Shown: positions 16,111 to 32,358, counted from the first letter of the stretch. The stretch: 64,000 nt of DNA from Eriocheir sinensis (GCF_024679095.1 NW_026111760.1:248001-312000), one strand, 5' to 3'. The notes: generated by a model not told the origin, from the sequence alone. Program-made: numbers and translations.

Positions 16111-18241
16111 TCAAATTTACATTATTTCATGTGTATTTTGTATATGTATTTCAATACAAGTTTACCTAATTTTATGTGTATTTTGTATATTTCTTTTCAA
16201 ACAAATTTAAATTATTTTTGTGTATTTTTGTATATAGTTTGATACAAATTTAGGTTATTTTATGTACGCATTTACATTATTTAGTGTGTGTTTTGTATAT
16301 ATATTTTTATGCAAATTTACTTTATTTTATGTGCATTTTTGTACATATATTTTTATAGAAATTTGCGTTATTTGTATTTGTTTTCTCATACAAAATTTAC
16401 ATTATTTTATTGCTATTTTGTTTATTTATTTTGATACGAATTACATGATTATATGTGTATTTTGTACATATTTTTTATACGTATTTACATTACTTAATGT
16501 GTATTTTGTTTATATATTTTTAAACAAATCTACGTTATTATATGTATTTGTATAAATATTTTGATATAGATTTACATTATTTTATGTATTTTGTATGTAC
16601 ATTTCAATTCAAATTTAGCTTATTTTAGCTGTATTTTGTATATATATTTTCAAAAAAATTTAATTACTTCTGTGTATTTTTGTATATAGTTTTATTCAAA
16701 TTTACGATATTTTATGTGTATTTTGTATATTTATATTTATACAAATACACATTCTTTTACTGGTATTTTGTTTATTTATTTTGATACGATTTTTATGTGT
16801 ATTTTGTATTCATTTTTTTATTCGTATTTACTTTATTTTAAGAGTATTTTGTATATATTTTTATAGAAATCTACGTTATTTTATGTGTATTCGTATATAT
16901 ATTTTGAAACAAATTTACATTGTTTTATATGTATTTTGCATATCTATTTCAATACAAATTTACCTTATAGTATGCGCATTTTTTATATTTATTTTAATAC
17001 AAATTTTAATATTTTATGTGTATTTTGGTATATATATTTTTATAAAAAATGCGCTATTTTATGGCTATTTGCATCTTTATTTTCATACAAATTTACATTA
17101 TTTTATTAATATTCTGTGTATTTATTGTTGATACGATTTTACATTATTCTATTTGTGTTTTCTATATATTTTTTTATACATATTTACATTATTTAATGTG
17201 TATTTTGTATATATATATTTGATACAAATTTACGTTATTTTAAGTGTATATGTTTATATATTTTCATTCAAATTTCCATTATTTTATGTGTATTTTGTAT
17301 ATGTATTTCAATATAAATTTACCTTATTTTATGTGTATTTTGTATATTTATTTTCATACAAATTTAAATTATTTTTGTTTATTTTTGTATATAGTTTTAT
17401 ACAAACTTAGGTTATTTTATGAGTATTTTGTATATCTATTTTCATACAAATACACATTCTTTTATTGATATTTTGTTTATTTATTTTGACGAGAATTTAA
17501 ATTATTTAATAATGTATTTTGTATATATATATTTTTATACGTATTTACATCATTTCAAGTGTATTTTGTATATATATTTCTATAGAAATCTACGTTATTT
17601 TATGTGTATTCGTATTTAGATTTTTAAACAAATTTACACTTTTATGTGCATTTTGTATATTTTTTCAATACAAATTTACCTTATTGTACGTGCATTTTGT
17701 ATATTAATTTTAATACACATTTAATTATTCTATGTGTATTTTTGTATATGTATTTTTCAAAAAATATGCTTTATTTTATGGGTATTTTTCATCTTTATTT
17801 TCATACAAAATTACATTATTTTATTGATATTCTGTGTATTTATTTTGATACGATTTTACAATATTCTATGTATATTTTGTATATCTATTTTATACAAATG
17901 CACGTTATTTTATATGAATTTGTTTTCATTTCATACAAATTTACATTATTTTATGTGTATTTTGTACATGTATTTAAATACAAATTTAACTAATTATATG
18001 TGTATTTTGTATATCTATTTTCATACAAATTGAAATTTATTTTTTTGTTTTTTGTATATATTTTTATTCAAATTTTCGTAGTTTTATGTGTATTTTGTAT
18101 ATTTATTTTCCTACAAATATATGTTCTTTTATCGGAATTTTGTTAATTTTTTTATACGAATTTTATTTTTTTAGGTGTATTTGATATATATATTTTTATA
18201 CTTATTTACATAATTTTATATGTATTTTGAATATATATTAT

Positions 18242-18290
18242 CATAGAAATTTACTCTATATGTTTATACAAAAAAACACAAAAATAATTT
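18242..18290. other. Inversion junction J6, copy 1
   Basis: Forward AGAAATTTACTCTATATG meets reverse TATACAAAAAAACACAAAAA. The same junction in the same orientation is at 30,502-30,550. Confidence 0.87.
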
Positions 18291-18784
18291 AAATTTGTAT
18301 GAAAATAAATATACAAAATACACATAAAATTAGGTAAATTTGTATTTAAATACATATACAAAATACACTTAAAATAATGTAAATTTGAATGAAATTATAT
18401 AAACAAATACACTTAAAATAATTTTAATTTGTATAAAATATATATAAAAAAACACATTAAATAATGAAAATATGTATAAAAAAATATATACAAAACACAA
18501 ATAGTATAATATAAAATCGTATCAAAATATACACAGAATATTAATAAAATAATGTACATTTGTATGAAAACTAAGATGCAAAATACCTATAAAATAACGC
18601 TTTTTTATAAAATTATATATACCAAAATACACATAAAATATTTGAATTTGTATTAAAATAAATATACAAAATGCAAATACAATAAGGTAAATTTGTATTG
18701 AAATAGATATGCAAAATACATATAAAACAATGTAAATTTGTTTCAAAATAGATATACGAATACACATAAAATAACGTAGATTTC

Positions 18785-18869
<85 letters not shown>

Positions 18870-20165
18870 CAAATAAAATCAAAATGTATACAAAATACAC
18901 AAAATAATGTAAATTCGTATAAATATAAATAAACAAAATACCAATAAGAGAGTGTGTATTTGTATAAATATAAATATACAAAATGCGCATATCTATTTGT
19001 ATAAAAATAGATATACAAAATACACACAAAATAAGCTAAATTTGAATTGAAATATGTATACAAAATACATAAAATAAAGTAAATTCGTTTCAAAATATTT
19101 TTAAGAAATACACATATAATAACGTAAATTTGTAAAAAATATATAATCAAAATACACATTAAGTAATGTAAATACGTATAAAAAAATATTTACAAAATAC
19201 ACAAATAATCAAGTCATTCGTATCAAGATAAATAAACAAAAAACTAATTAAATAATGTAAATTTGTATGAGAAAACATATACAAAATACACATAAAATAA
19301 CGTTTTAAGTTTCTATAAAAATATATGTACAAAAATGCACATAAAATTAGTATGCATAAAAAAATATATACAAAACACACATTAGATAACGTAAATGAGT
19401 ATAAAAATATGTATGTAAAATACCTATGAAATAATCTAAATTCGTATCAAGTTAAATTAAGAAAATAACAATAAAATCATGTAATTTTGGATGAAAATAT
19501 ATATAGAAAACACACATAAAATAACGTAAATACAAATACAAATATACACATTAAATAATTTAAAATTGAATGAAACAAATATACAAAATAAACATAAAAT
19601 AAGGTAAATTTGTAAGAAAATATATGTAAGAATATACATAAAATAATATCAATTTGTATGAAAATATATATACAAATACACATAAAATAACATGAATTTG
19701 TATAAAATTTGTTTTAAAATATATACGAATACACACAATAAAATAACGTAGATTTTTATGAAAATGTATATATAAAATACACATAAAATAATTTAAATAC
19801 GTAGAAAAATATATATACAAAATACACATAAAATAATTTAAATTCGTAAAAAATTAAATACACAAAATTCCAATAACAGAATGTATATTTGTAGGTAAAT
19901 ATATATACAAAAAACAAATAAAATAACTAAAATTTGTATAAAAATATATACAAAAATACACAAAAATAATTTAAATTTGTTTGAAAATAGATATGCAAAA
20001 TACACATCAACTTAGGCAAATTTAAATTGAAATACATATACAAAACTCACATAAAATAATGTAAATTTTTATGAAAATATATAAACAAATACATATAAAA
20101 TAACGTAAATTTGGATAAAATATATATACAAAATATACATTAAATATTTTAAATATGTATAAAAA
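18263..20165 (-). repeat. Satellite block 11, reverse orientation
   Basis: The first 1.1 kb is shared with 30,526-31,619. From about 19,595 to the end it mirrors 48,112-48,680, seen in the rare words AATATATGTAAGAATATAC and ATAACATGAATTTGTATAAAA. No gene is visible. Confidence 0.88.
18789..18866. repeat. (TA)n tract, about 78 bp
   Basis: A pure TA run entered from GATTTCTATAAATATATA and left into TATAATACAAATAAAATC. The monomers after it are shortened compared with the sister copy near 31,055. Confidence 0.96.
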
Positions 20166-20205
20166 TATATTATATTATATATATTTTTATTGATATTTGC
20201 GTTAT
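20151..20205. other. Inversion junction J4, copy 1 (reverse to forward)
   Basis: AATATGTATAAAAATATATTA meets TATTTTTATTGATATTTGCG through a short TATATTATATATA spacer. The inverted counterpart is 48,071-48,125. Confidence 0.9.
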
Positions 20206-23200
20206 TTTTGTGTATTTTGTATATGTTTTCTCATAGAAATTTACATTATTTTATTGGTATTTTGTCTATTTATTTTGATACGAATTACATGATTATTTGT
20301 GTATTTTGTACATTTTTTTATACGTATTTACATTATTTAATGTGTATTTTGTTTGTATATTTTTATACAAATTTACGTTATAATATGTGTATTTGTATAA
20401 GTATTTTGATACAAATTTACATTATTTTATGTATTTTGTATATATATTTCAATTCAAATTTAGCTTATTTTATGTGTATTTTGTATATCTATTTATTTTA
20501 ATACAAAATCAAATATTTTATGTTTTTTCGTATATATATTTTTATAAAAAATGCATTATTTTATGGGTATTTTGCATCTTAATTTTCATACAAATTTACA
20601 TTATTTTATTAATATTTTCTGTATTTATTTGATACGATTTTACATTATTTTATTTGTGTTTTGTATATATTTTTTTTATACGTATTTATATTATTTAATG
20701 TTTTTTGTATATATATTTGATACAAATTTGCGTTATTTTAAGTCTATATATTTATAAATTTTTATTCAAATTCACATTATTTTATGTGTATTTTGTATAT
20801 GTATTTCAATACAAATTTACCTAATTTTATATGTTTTTTGAATATTTATTTTCATACAAGTTTAAATTATTTTTGTGTATTTTTGTATATACTTTTATAC
20901 AAATTTAGGTTATTTTATGTGTATTTTGTATATCTATTTTCATACAAATACACATTCTTTTCATGATGTTTTTTTATTTATTTTGACACGAATTAACATT
21001 ATTTAATGTGTATTTTGTATATATATTTTTAAACTTATTTACATTATTTCAAGTGTGTTTTGTATATATATTTCTATAGAAATCTGCGTTATTTTATGTG
21101 TATTCGTATATATATTTTGAAACAAATTTACATTGTTTCATGTGTATTTTGCATATTTTTTTAATACAAATTTACCTTATTGTATGTGCATTTTGTATAT
21201 TAATTTTAATACAAATTTGATTAATCTATGTGTATTTTTGTATATGTATTTTTATAAAAATATGCTTTATTTTATGGGTATTTTGCATCTTTATTTTCAT
21301 ACAAATTTACATTATTTTATTGATATTCTGTGTATTTATTTTGATATGATTTTACATTATTCTATGTGTATTTTGTATATATATTTTATATAAAATGTAT
21401 TTGTTTTCATTTCATACAAATCTACATTATTTTATGTGTTTTTTGTACATGTATTTAAATACAAATTTAATTAGTTATATGTGTATTTTGTATATCTATT
21501 TTGTATGTATATTTTCATAGAAATTTACTCTATTTTATGAGTATTCGTATATATATTTTGATACAAATTTACATTATTAAAGTGTATTTTGCATATCTAT
21601 TTCAATACAAATTTACTTTATTGTACGTGCATTTTGTATATTTATTTTAATGCAAATTTAATTATTTTATATGTATTTTTGTATATATATTTTTATGCAA
21701 ATATGCGTTATTATATGGATATTTTGCATCTATATTTTCATACAAATTTACATTATTTTTTTGATATTCTCTTTATTTATTTTGATACGATTTAACATTA
21801 TTCTATGTGTTTTTTGTATATATTTTTATATATATATATATATTTACATTATTTAATGTTCATTTTGTATATATATTTTTTTCAAATTTACATTATTTTA
21901 TGTGTATTTGTTTATATATTTTCATACATATTTACATTATTTTATGTGTTTTTTGTATATATATTTTTTTTACGTGTTTAAATTATTTTATGTGTATTTT
22001 GTATATACATTTTCATAAAAGAATTACGTTATTTTATTGTGTGTATAAGTATATATTTTGATACAAATTTTATACAAATTCATGTTATTTAATGTGTATT
22101 TGTATATATATTTTCATACAAATTTATATTATTTTATGTGTATTTTTTCATATATTTCATTACAAATTTACCTTATTTTATGTTTATTTTGTATATTTAT
22201 TTCATTCAATTTTAAATTATTTTATGTGCATATTTGTATTTGTATTTAGGTTATTTTATGTGTATTTTGTTTATATATTTTCATCCAAAATTACATTATT
22301 TTATTGGTATTTCTTAATTTAATTCGATACGAATTTAGATTATTTCATAGGTATTTTGTATACATATTTTTATACTCATTTACATTATCTAATGTGTGTT
22401 TTGTATATATATTTTTTTGCAAATTTATCTAATGCTCATTTTTGTACATATATTTTTATAGAAATTTGCGTTATCTTATGTATATAGTTTTATATAAATT
22501 TACGTTATTTTATGTGCATTTTGTATATTTATATTTATACAAATACACATTCTTTTATTGGTATATTGTTTCTTTACATTTATACGAATTTACATTATTT
22601 TATGTGTATTTTGTATACATTTTTTATACGTATTTACTTAATTTTATGTGTATTTTGTATATGTATTTTTATAGAAATCTACGTTATTTTATGTGTATTC
22701 GTATATATATTTTGAAACAAATTTACATTATTTTATATGTATTTTGCATATCTATTTCAATACAAATTTACCATTGTATATGCATTTTGTATATTTATTT
22801 TAATACAAGTTCAAATATTTTATGTTTATTTTGGTATCAATAATTTTATAAAAAATGTGTTATTTTATAGGTATTTTGCATCTTAATTTTCTTTTTATAT
22901 GTACTTTGTATCTATATTTTTATACGCTCTAACATTATTTAATATTTATTTTGAATATATATTTTTATACAAATTCATGGTATTTTATGTGTATTTGTAT
23001 ATATATTTTCATATAAATTTACATTATTTCATGTGTATTTTGTACATATATTTTATTACAAATCTACCTTATTTTACGTTTATTTTGTATGTGTATTTTT
23101 TATATTTATATTTATCCAAATACACATTCTTTTATTGGTATTTTGTTTATTTATTTTAAATCGAATTTACAGTATTTTATGTGTATTTTGTATACATTTT

Positions 23201-23301
23201 TTTATACGTATTTACTTAATTTTATGTGTATTTTGTATATATATTTTATACAAATTTACGTTATTTTAAGTGTATTTGTTTATATATTTTCATTCAAATT
23301 T

Positions 23302-24356
<1,055 letters not shown>

Positions 24357-25393
24357 ACATTTATTTTAATTCGAAATTACATTATTTTATGTGTATTTTG
24401 TATACATTTTTTTATACGTATTTACTTAATTTTATGTGTATTTTGCATATATATTTTTTATAGAAATATACGTTTTTTTATTTATATTCGTATATATATT
24501 TTGAAAAAAATTTACATTGTTTTATATGTATTTTTGCATATCTCTTTCAATACAAATTTACCTTATTGTATGTGCATTTTGTAAATTTATTTCAATGCAA
24601 ATTTAAATATTTTATGTGTATTTTGGTATATATATTTTTATAAGAAATGCGCTATTTTATGGGAATTTTGCATCTTTATTTTCATACAAATTTACATTAT
24701 TTTATTAATATTCCGTGTATTTATTTTGATACGATGTTACATTATTCTATTTGTTTTTTGTATATACTTTTTTTATACATATTTACATTATTTAATGTGT
24801 ATCTTGCATATATATTTTATACAAATTTATTATATATTATCTATTTTCATACAAATACACATTCTTTTCATGATATTTTGTTTATTTATTTTGACACGAA
24901 TTTACATTATTTGATATGTATTTTGTATATATATTTTTATACGTATTTACATAATTTTATATGTATTTTGTATATATATTTCTATAGAAATCTACTTTAT
25001 TTTATGTGTATTCGTATATATTTTTTGAAACAAATCTACATTATTTTATATGTATATTTGAATATCTCTTTTAATACAAATTTACCTTACTGTATATGCA
25101 TTTTGTATATTTATTTCAATACAAATTTAATTATTTTATGTGTATTTTGGTATATATATTTTTATAAAAAATGCGATCGTTTTTGGGAATTTTGCATCTT
25201 TATTTTCATACAAATTTACATTATTTTACTGATATTCTGTGTATATATTTTGATACGATTTTACATTATTCTATTTGTTTTTTGTATATATTTTTTTATA
25301 CACATTTACATTATTTAATGTGTATCTTGCATATATATTTTATACAAATTTACGTTATTTTAAGTGTATTTGTTTATATTTTCATTCAAATTT
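24357..25393 (+). repeat. 1.04 kb higher-order unit, copy d
   Basis: Scar-to-scar distance is 1,037 bp. It contains all monomer classes of the unit without a long (TA)n tract. The block ATGCGCTATTTTATGGGAAT at about 24,647 repeats at 25,682 (step 1,035). Confidence 0.84.
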
Positions 25394-26430
25394 ACATTTA
25401 TTTTAATTAGAAATTACATTATTTTATTTGTATTTTGTATACATATTTTTATACGTATTTACTTAATTTTATGTGTATTTTGTATATATATTTTTATAAA
25501 AATCTACGTTTTTTTTATTTGTATTCGTATATTTTTTGAAACAAATTTACATTGTTTTATATGTATTTTTCCATATCTCTTTCAATACAAATTTACCTTA
25601 TTGTATGTGCATTTTGTATATTTTTTTCAATGCAAATTTAAATATTTTATGTGTTTTTTGGTATATATATTTTTATAAGAAATGCGCTATTTTATGGGAA
25701 TTTTGCATCTTTATTTTCATTCCAATTTACATTATTTTATTAATATTCGGTGTATTTATTTTGATACAATGTTACATTATTCTATTTGTTTTTTGTATAT
25801 ACTTTTTTATACATATTTACATTATTTAATGTGTATCTTGCATATATATTTTATACACATTTATTATCTATTATCTATTTTCATACAAATACACATTCTT
25901 TTCATGATATTTTGTTTATTTATTTTGACATGAATTTACATTATTTGATATGTATTTTGTATATATATTTTTATACGTATTTACATAATTTTATATGTAT
26001 TTTGTATATATATTTCTATAGAAATCTACTTTATTTCATGTGTATTCGTATATATATTTTGAAACAAATTTACTTTGTTTTATATGTATTTTTGAATATC
26101 TCTTTCAATACAAATTTACCTTACTGTATATGCATTTTGTATATTTATTTCAATACAAATTTAAATATTTTATGTGTATTTTGGTAAATATATTTTTATA
26201 AAAAATGCGATATTTTTGGGGAATTTTGCATCTTTATTTTCATGCAAATTTACATTATTTTATATATATTCTGTGTATTTATTTTGATACGATTTTACAT
26301 TATTCTATTTGTTTTTTGTATATATATTTTTTATACACATTTACATTATTTAATGTGTATCTTGTATATATATTTTACACAAATTTACGTTATTTTAGGT
26401 GTATTTGTTTATATATTTTCATTCAAATTT
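25394..26430 (+). repeat. 1.04 kb higher-order unit, copy e
   Basis: Third unit in a row. It lacks the terminal scar and continues into ACATTATTTGATGTGTATTTT, as copy b does near 16,110. This unit and one more are absent from the inverted partner near 44.4-45.0 kb. Confidence 0.78.
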
Positions 26431-27163
26431 ACATTATTTGATGTGTATTTTGTATATGTATTTCAATACAAATTTACGTAATTTTATGTGTATTTTGTAT
26501 ATTTCTTTTCAAACAAATTTAAATTATTTTTGTGTATTTTTGTATATAGTTTTATACAAATTTAGGTTATTTTATGTACGCATTTGCATTATTTAGTGAG
26601 TGTTTTATATATATATTTTTTTGCAAATTTCCTTTATTTTATGTGCATTTTTGTACATATATTTTTTAGAAATTTGCGTTATTTGTATATGTTTTCTCAT
26701 ACAAATTTACATTATTTTATTGCTATATTGTTTATTTATTTTGATACGAATTATATGATTATATGTGTATTTTGTACATATTTTTTATACGTATTTACAT
26801 TACTTAATGTGTATTTTGTTTATATATTTTTAAACAAATCTACGTTATTATATGTATTTGTATAAGTATTTTGATACAGATTTACATTATTTTATGTATT
26901 TTGTATGTACATTTCAATTCAAATTTAGCTTATTTTAGCTGTATTTTGTATATATATTTTCATACAAATTTAATTACTTCTGTGTATTTGTGTGTATAGT
27001 TTCATAAAAACTTATGATATTTTATGTGTATTTTGTATGTTTATATTTATACAAATACACATTCTTTTACTGGTATTTTGTTTATTTATTTTGATACGAT
27101 TTTTATGTATATTTTGTATTCATTTTTTTATACGTATTTACTTCATTTTATGTGTATTTTGAA

Positions 27164-27834
27164 TATTAATAAAATAATGTAAATTTGTATGAAAATAAAG
27201 AGGCAAAATATCCATAAAATAACGCATTTTTTTTATTAATAAAAATATATATACCAAAATATACATAAAAAAATTAAATTTGAATTAAAATAAATATATA
27301 AAAAACACATACAATCAGGTAAATTTTTATTGAAATAGATATGCAAAATACATATAAAACAATGTAAATTTGTTTCAAAATATATATACGAATACTCATA
27401 AAATAACGTAGATTTCTATAGAAATATATATATTCAAAATCCACAAAATGAAGTAAATACGTATAAAAAAAATGTATACAAAATACACATAAAATAATGT
27501 AAATTCGTATCAAAATAAATACCCAAAATACCAATAAAAGAATGTGTATTTGTATAAATATAAATATACAAAATACACAAAAAATAACGTAAATTTATAT
27601 AAAACTATATACAAAAATACACAGAAGTATTTTAATTTGTATGAAAATAGATATACACAATAAGGTAAATTCGTTTCAAATTCAATAAACAAAATTCAGA
27701 TAAAAGAACGTATATTTGCAGAAAAAAATAAATATACAAAATACACATAAAATAACGAAAATTTGTATGAAACTATATAAAAAAATAAAAAAATATAATT
27801 TCAATTTGTATGAAAATAAATATACAAAATACAC
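27164..27834 (-). repeat. Satellite block 13, reverse orientation
   Basis: Starts where TGTGTATTTTGAATATTAAT turns into AAAATAATGTAAATTTG. The block mirrors 59,298-59,975, and the long spacer word CGCATTTTTTTTATTAATAA matches the ATAAATAAAAA class there. Confidence 0.87.
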
Positions 27835-28455
27835 ATGTATTTTGTATATCTATTTTCACACAAATTTAATTACTTCTGTGTATTTTTGCATATAGTTTTA
27901 TATAAATTTACGTTATTTTATTTGCATTTTGTATATTTATATTTATACAATACACATTCTTTTATTAGTATTTTGTTTATTTATTTTAATACGAGTTTAC
28001 ATTATTTTATGTATATTTTGTATACCTTTTTTTTATAAGTATTTACTTCATTTTATGTGTATTTTGTATATTTATTTTCATAGAAATCTACGTTATTTTA
28101 ATGTGTATTCGTATATATTTTTTGAAAAAAATTTACATGGTTTTATATGTATTTTGCATATCTATTTCAATACAAATTTACCTTATTGTATGTGCATTTT
28201 GTATATTTATTTTATTACAAATTCAAATATTTTATGTGTGTCTTGGTATAAATATTTTTTATAAAAAATGCGTTATTTTATGGGTATTTTGCATCTTAAT
28301 TTTCATACAAATTTACATTATTTTATTAATATTTTCTGTGTTTATTTTGATACGATTTTACATTATTTTATTTGTGTTTTGTATATATTTTTTTATACAT
28401 TTTTACATTATTTAATGTGTTTTTTGTATATATATTTGATACATATTTACGTTAT
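27165..28455. repeat. Inverted repeat E, left arm
   Basis: Reverse-complement partner of about 58,680-59,975, centred on junction J5; paired positions add up to about 87,135. The arm ends near 28,455, where TTATTTTAAG jumps to TTATTTTATGTGTATTTG, an in-orientation monomer skip. Confidence 0.8.
27811..27865. other. Inversion junction J5, copy 1
   Basis: ATATACAAAATACACATG meets TATTTTGTATATCTATTTTC. The switch is centred on CATG and is a near-perfect small palindrome. The inverted counterpart is 59,270-59,324. Confidence 0.9.
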
Positions 28456-30188
28456 TTTAAGTTATTTTATGTGTATTTGTTTATATATTTTGACACAAAT
28501 TTTCAATATTTTATGGGTATTTTGTATATATATTTCAAAAGAAATTTATCTAGTTGTATGTGTATTTTGAATATCTATTTTCATAAACTCAAATTATTTA
28601 TATGTATTTTTGTATATATTTCAAGACAAATTTTAGTTATGTTATGTGTATTTTGTAATTCTATTTTCATTCAAATATATATTATTTTATTGGTATTTTG
28701 TTGATTTATATTGATACGAATTTACATTATTTTATATGTACTTTTTATATATATTTTTATACGCATTTACATTATTTAATATTTATTTTGAATATATAAT
28801 TTTATACAAATTCATGGTATTTTATGTGTATTTGTATATATATTTTCATATAAATTTACATTATTTTATGTGTATTTTGTACATATATTTCATTACAAAT
28901 TTACCTTATTTTATGTTTATTTTGTATGTGTATTTTGAACATTTATATTTATACAAATACACATTCTTTTATTGGTATTTTGTTTATTTATTTTGTTTCG
29001 AATTTACATTATTTTATGTGTATTTTGTTTACATTTTTTTATACATATTTACTTAATTTTATGTGTATTTTGTATATATATTTTTATAGAAATCTACGTT
29101 ATTTTATGTGTATTCGTATATATATTTTGAAACAAATTTAAATTGTTTTATATGTATTTTTGCATATCTCTTTCAATAGATGTTTACCTTATTGAATGTG
29201 CATTTTGTATATTTATTTCAATACAAATCTAAATATTTTATGTGTATTTTTGTATATATATTTTCATAAGATATGCGCTATTTGATGGGAATTTTGCATC
29301 TTTATTTTCATACAAATTTACATTATTTTATTAATTTTCGGTGTATATATTTTATACCTATTTACATTATTTAATGTGTATTTTATTTATATATTTTTAT
29401 ACAAATTTACGTTATTATATGTGTATTTGAATATATATTTTGATATAAATTTGCATTATTTTATGTATTTTCTATATTTATTTCAATTCTAATTTAGCTT
29501 ATTTTATGTGTCTTTTGTATATCTATTTTCATACGAATTTAAATACTTCTGTATATTTTTGTATATAGTTTTATACAATTTTACGTTATTTTATGTGTAT
29601 TTTGTATATTTATATTTTTACAAGTACACATTCTTTTATTGGCATTTTGATTATTTATTTTGATACGAATTACATGATTAAATGTGTATTTTGTACACAT
29701 TTTTTTATACGTATTTACATTATTTAATGTGTATTTTGTTTATATATTTTCATACAAATTTACGTTATTATATGTGTATTTGTATAAATATTTTGATACA
29801 AATTTACTTTATTTCATGTATTTTGTATATATATTTCAATTCAAATTTAGCTTATTTTGTGTGTATTTTGTATGTATATTTTCATACAAAATTAATTACT
29901 TCTGAGTATTTTTGTATATAGTTTTATATAAATTTACGTTATTTTATGTGTATTTTGTATATTTATATTTATACAAATACACATTCTTTTATTGGTATTT
30001 TGTTTATTTATTTTGATAAGAATCTACATTATTTCATGTGTATTTTGTATACATTTTTTTATAAGTATTTATTTCATTTTATGTGTATTTTGTATATATA
30101 TTTTTATAGAAATCTACGTTATTTTATGTGTATTCGTATATATATTTTGAAAAAAATTTACATTGTTTTATATGTATTTTGCATATAT
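27835..30188 (+). repeat. Satellite block 14, forward orientation
   Basis: The first 620 bp belong to inverted repeat E. From about 28,460 the monomers follow the same order as 13,520-14,330 and 62,680-63,480. The last 500 bp (from 29,690) match 39,193-39,670 and 53,540-54,020 directly. Confidence 0.88.
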
Positions 30189-30455
30189 GTATAAATATAA
30201 ATATACAAAATGCACATAAAATAAGGTAAATTTATATAAAACAATATAGAAAGATACACAGAAGTAATAAAATTTGTATGAAAATAGATATACAAAATAC
30301 ACACAAAGTAAGCTTAATTTGAATTAAAATATATGTACAAAATACATAAAATAAAGTAAATTTGTATCAGAATATTTTTACAAATACACATATAATTACG
30401 TAAATTTTATATAAAAATATATAAACAAAATACACATTAAATAATGTAATTACGT
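30189..30455 (-). repeat. Satellite block 15, short reverse island
   Basis: About 265 bp of reverse monomers starting at ATGTATAAATATAAATATAC. They resemble the order at 62,060-62,320. The block ends where ATAATGTAATTACG meets TTTTATACTTATTTAC. Confidence 0.85.
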
Positions 30456-30525
30456 TTTATACTTATTTACATAATTTTATATGTATTTTGAATATATATT
30501 TTCATAGAAATTTACTCTATATGTA
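30456..30525 (+). repeat. Satellite block 16, 70-bp forward island
   Basis: The smallest block, about one and a half monomers. It is identical in order to 18,195-18,260 and is a truncated end of the direct duplication that carries junction J6. Confidence 0.85.
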
Positions 30526-30550
30526 TATACAAAAAAACACAAAAATAATT
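30502..30550. other. Inversion junction J6, copy 2
   Basis: Same order as 18,242-18,290, with TGTATATAC in place of TGTTTATAC. Confidence 0.87.
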
Positions 30551-31619
30551 TAAATTTGTATGAAAATAAATATACAAAATACACATAAAATTAGGTAAAT
30601 TTGTAATAAAATACATATACAAAATACTCTTAAAATAATGTAAATTTGAATGAGATTATATATACAAATACACTTAAAATAACGTTAGTTTGTATAAAAT
30701 ATATATATATAAAAATACACATTAAATAAATAAAAAAATATATACAAAACACAAATAGTATAATATAAAATCGTATCAAAATATATACACAGAATATTAA
30801 TAAAATAATGTACATTTGTATGAAAACTAAGATGCAAAATACCTATAAAATAACGCATTTTTTTATAAAATTATACATGCCAAAATACACATAAAATATT
30901 TGAATTTGTATTAAAATAAATATACAAAATGCACATACAATAAGGTAAATTTGTATTGAAATAGATATGGAAAATACACATAAAACAATATATAATATAT
31001 ACAATATAAAATATATATACGAATACACATAAAATAACGTAGATTTCTATAAATATATATATACGAAATACAATAAAATTAAGTAAATACGAATCAAAAA
31101 TGTATACAAAATACACATAAAATAATGTAAATTCGTATAAATATAAATAAACAAAATACCAATAAGAGAATGTGTATTTGTATAAATATAAATATACAAA
31201 ATGCACATAAAATAACGTAAATTTGTATAAAACTATATACAAAAATACACAGAAGTATTTAAATTTGTATGAAAATAGATATACAAAATAGACACAAAAT
31301 AAGCTAAATTTGAGTTGAAATATATATACAAAATACATAAAATAAAGTAAATTCGTTTCAAAATATTTTTAACAAATATACATACTGTATAATAACGTAA
31401 ATTTGTAAAAAAATATATAAACAAAATACACATTAAGTAATGTAAATACGAATAAAAAAATATTTACAAAATACACAAATAATCAATTCATTCGTATCAA
31501 AATAAATAAACAAAAAACTAATTAAATAATGTAAATTTGTATGAGAAAACATATACAAAATACACATAAAATAACGTTTTAAGTTTCTATAAAAATATAT
31601 GTACAAAAATGCACATAAA
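30526..31619 (-). repeat. Satellite block 17, reverse orientation
   Basis: Reverse monomers of the J6 duplication. A local oddity near 30,985-31,010 is ACAATATATAATATATACAA, where one monomer has collapsed into an irregular TA-rich stretch. The block ends at GCACATAAAA before ATTTACATTATTTTATATG. Confidence 0.87.
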
Positions 31620-32358
31620 AATTTACATTATTTTATATGTATTTTGTACATGTATTTAAAGACAAATTTAACTAATTATATGTGTATTTTGTGTATCTAT
31701 TTTCAAACAAATTGAATTTTTTTTCTATAAATTTTTATACAAATTTCCGTTATTTTATGTATATTTTGTATATTTATTTTCCTACAATTATACGTTCTTT
31801 CATCGGAATTTTGTTTATTTATTTTGATACGAATTTACTTTATTTTAGGTGTATTTGGTATATATATTTTTTACTATTTACATAAGTTTATGTGTATTTT
31901 GTATGTATATTTTCATAGAAATTTACTCTATTTTATGTGTATTCGTATATATATTTTGATACAAATTTACATTATTGATGTGTATTTTACATATCTATTT
32001 CAATACAAATTTACTTTATTGTATATTTATTTTAATATAAATTTAATTATTTCATGTGTATTTTTGTATATATATTTTTATGCAAATATACGTTATTATA
32101 TGGGTATTTTGCATCTTTATTTTCATACAAATTTACATTATTTAATTGATATTCTCTTTATTTATTTTGATACGATTTAACATTATTCTATGTGTATTTT
32201 GTATATATATTTTTATACATATTTACATTACTTAATGTATATTTTGTATATATATTTTATTCATATTTACGTTATTTTATGTGTATTTGTTTATATATTT
32301 TCATACAAATTTCCATAGTTTTATACAAATTTACGTTATTTTATGTGTATTTTGTATA

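Larger units (their letters stand above)
13255..18040 (+). repeat. Inverted repeat B, left arm (about 4.8 kb)
   Basis: Reverse-complement partner of 48,680-53,455. Paired landmarks keep a constant coordinate sum: 13,880 with 52,851, 15,476 with 51,250, 16,265 with 50,458 and 17,244 with 49,480 all add up to about 66,723-66,731. The arms therefore have almost no net length change over 4.8 kb. Confidence 0.85.
12937..18262 (+). repeat. Satellite block 10, forward orientation
   Basis: 5.3 kb of uninterrupted forward monomers with no long (TA)n tract. It contains two consecutive 1.04 kb higher-order units (14,055-15,095 and 15,096-about 16,110). From 13,255 to 18,040 it is the left arm of inverted repeat B. 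The longest open frame of the window (14,437-15,519) lies here and is pure monomer translation. Confidence 0.9.
18190..19347. repeat. Direct duplication, copy 1 (spans junction J6)
   Basis: A direct copy of 30,456-31,619, offset about 12.27 kb, including the forward-to-reverse switch. The pair ends at the same word AAAATGCACATAAAA. This copy carries a (TA)n tract at 18,789-18,866; the other has only a short TATATATATA near 31,055. Confidence 0.82.
30456..31619. repeat. Direct duplication, copy 2 (spans junction J6)
   Basis: Direct copy of 18,190-19,347. Both carry the unusual GTTTTAAGTTTCTATAAAAA word (19,303 and 31,575). It has a short TATATATATA where copy 1 has a 78-bp TA tract, and keeps the full monomers beside it. 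Confidence 0.82.

Noticed and set aside
18263..20165. tRNA or small structured RNA genes in the irregular monomers
   Set aside because: No GGTTCGA-type T-loop, no cloverleaf stems and far too little G and C; the irregular parts read as diverged monomers.
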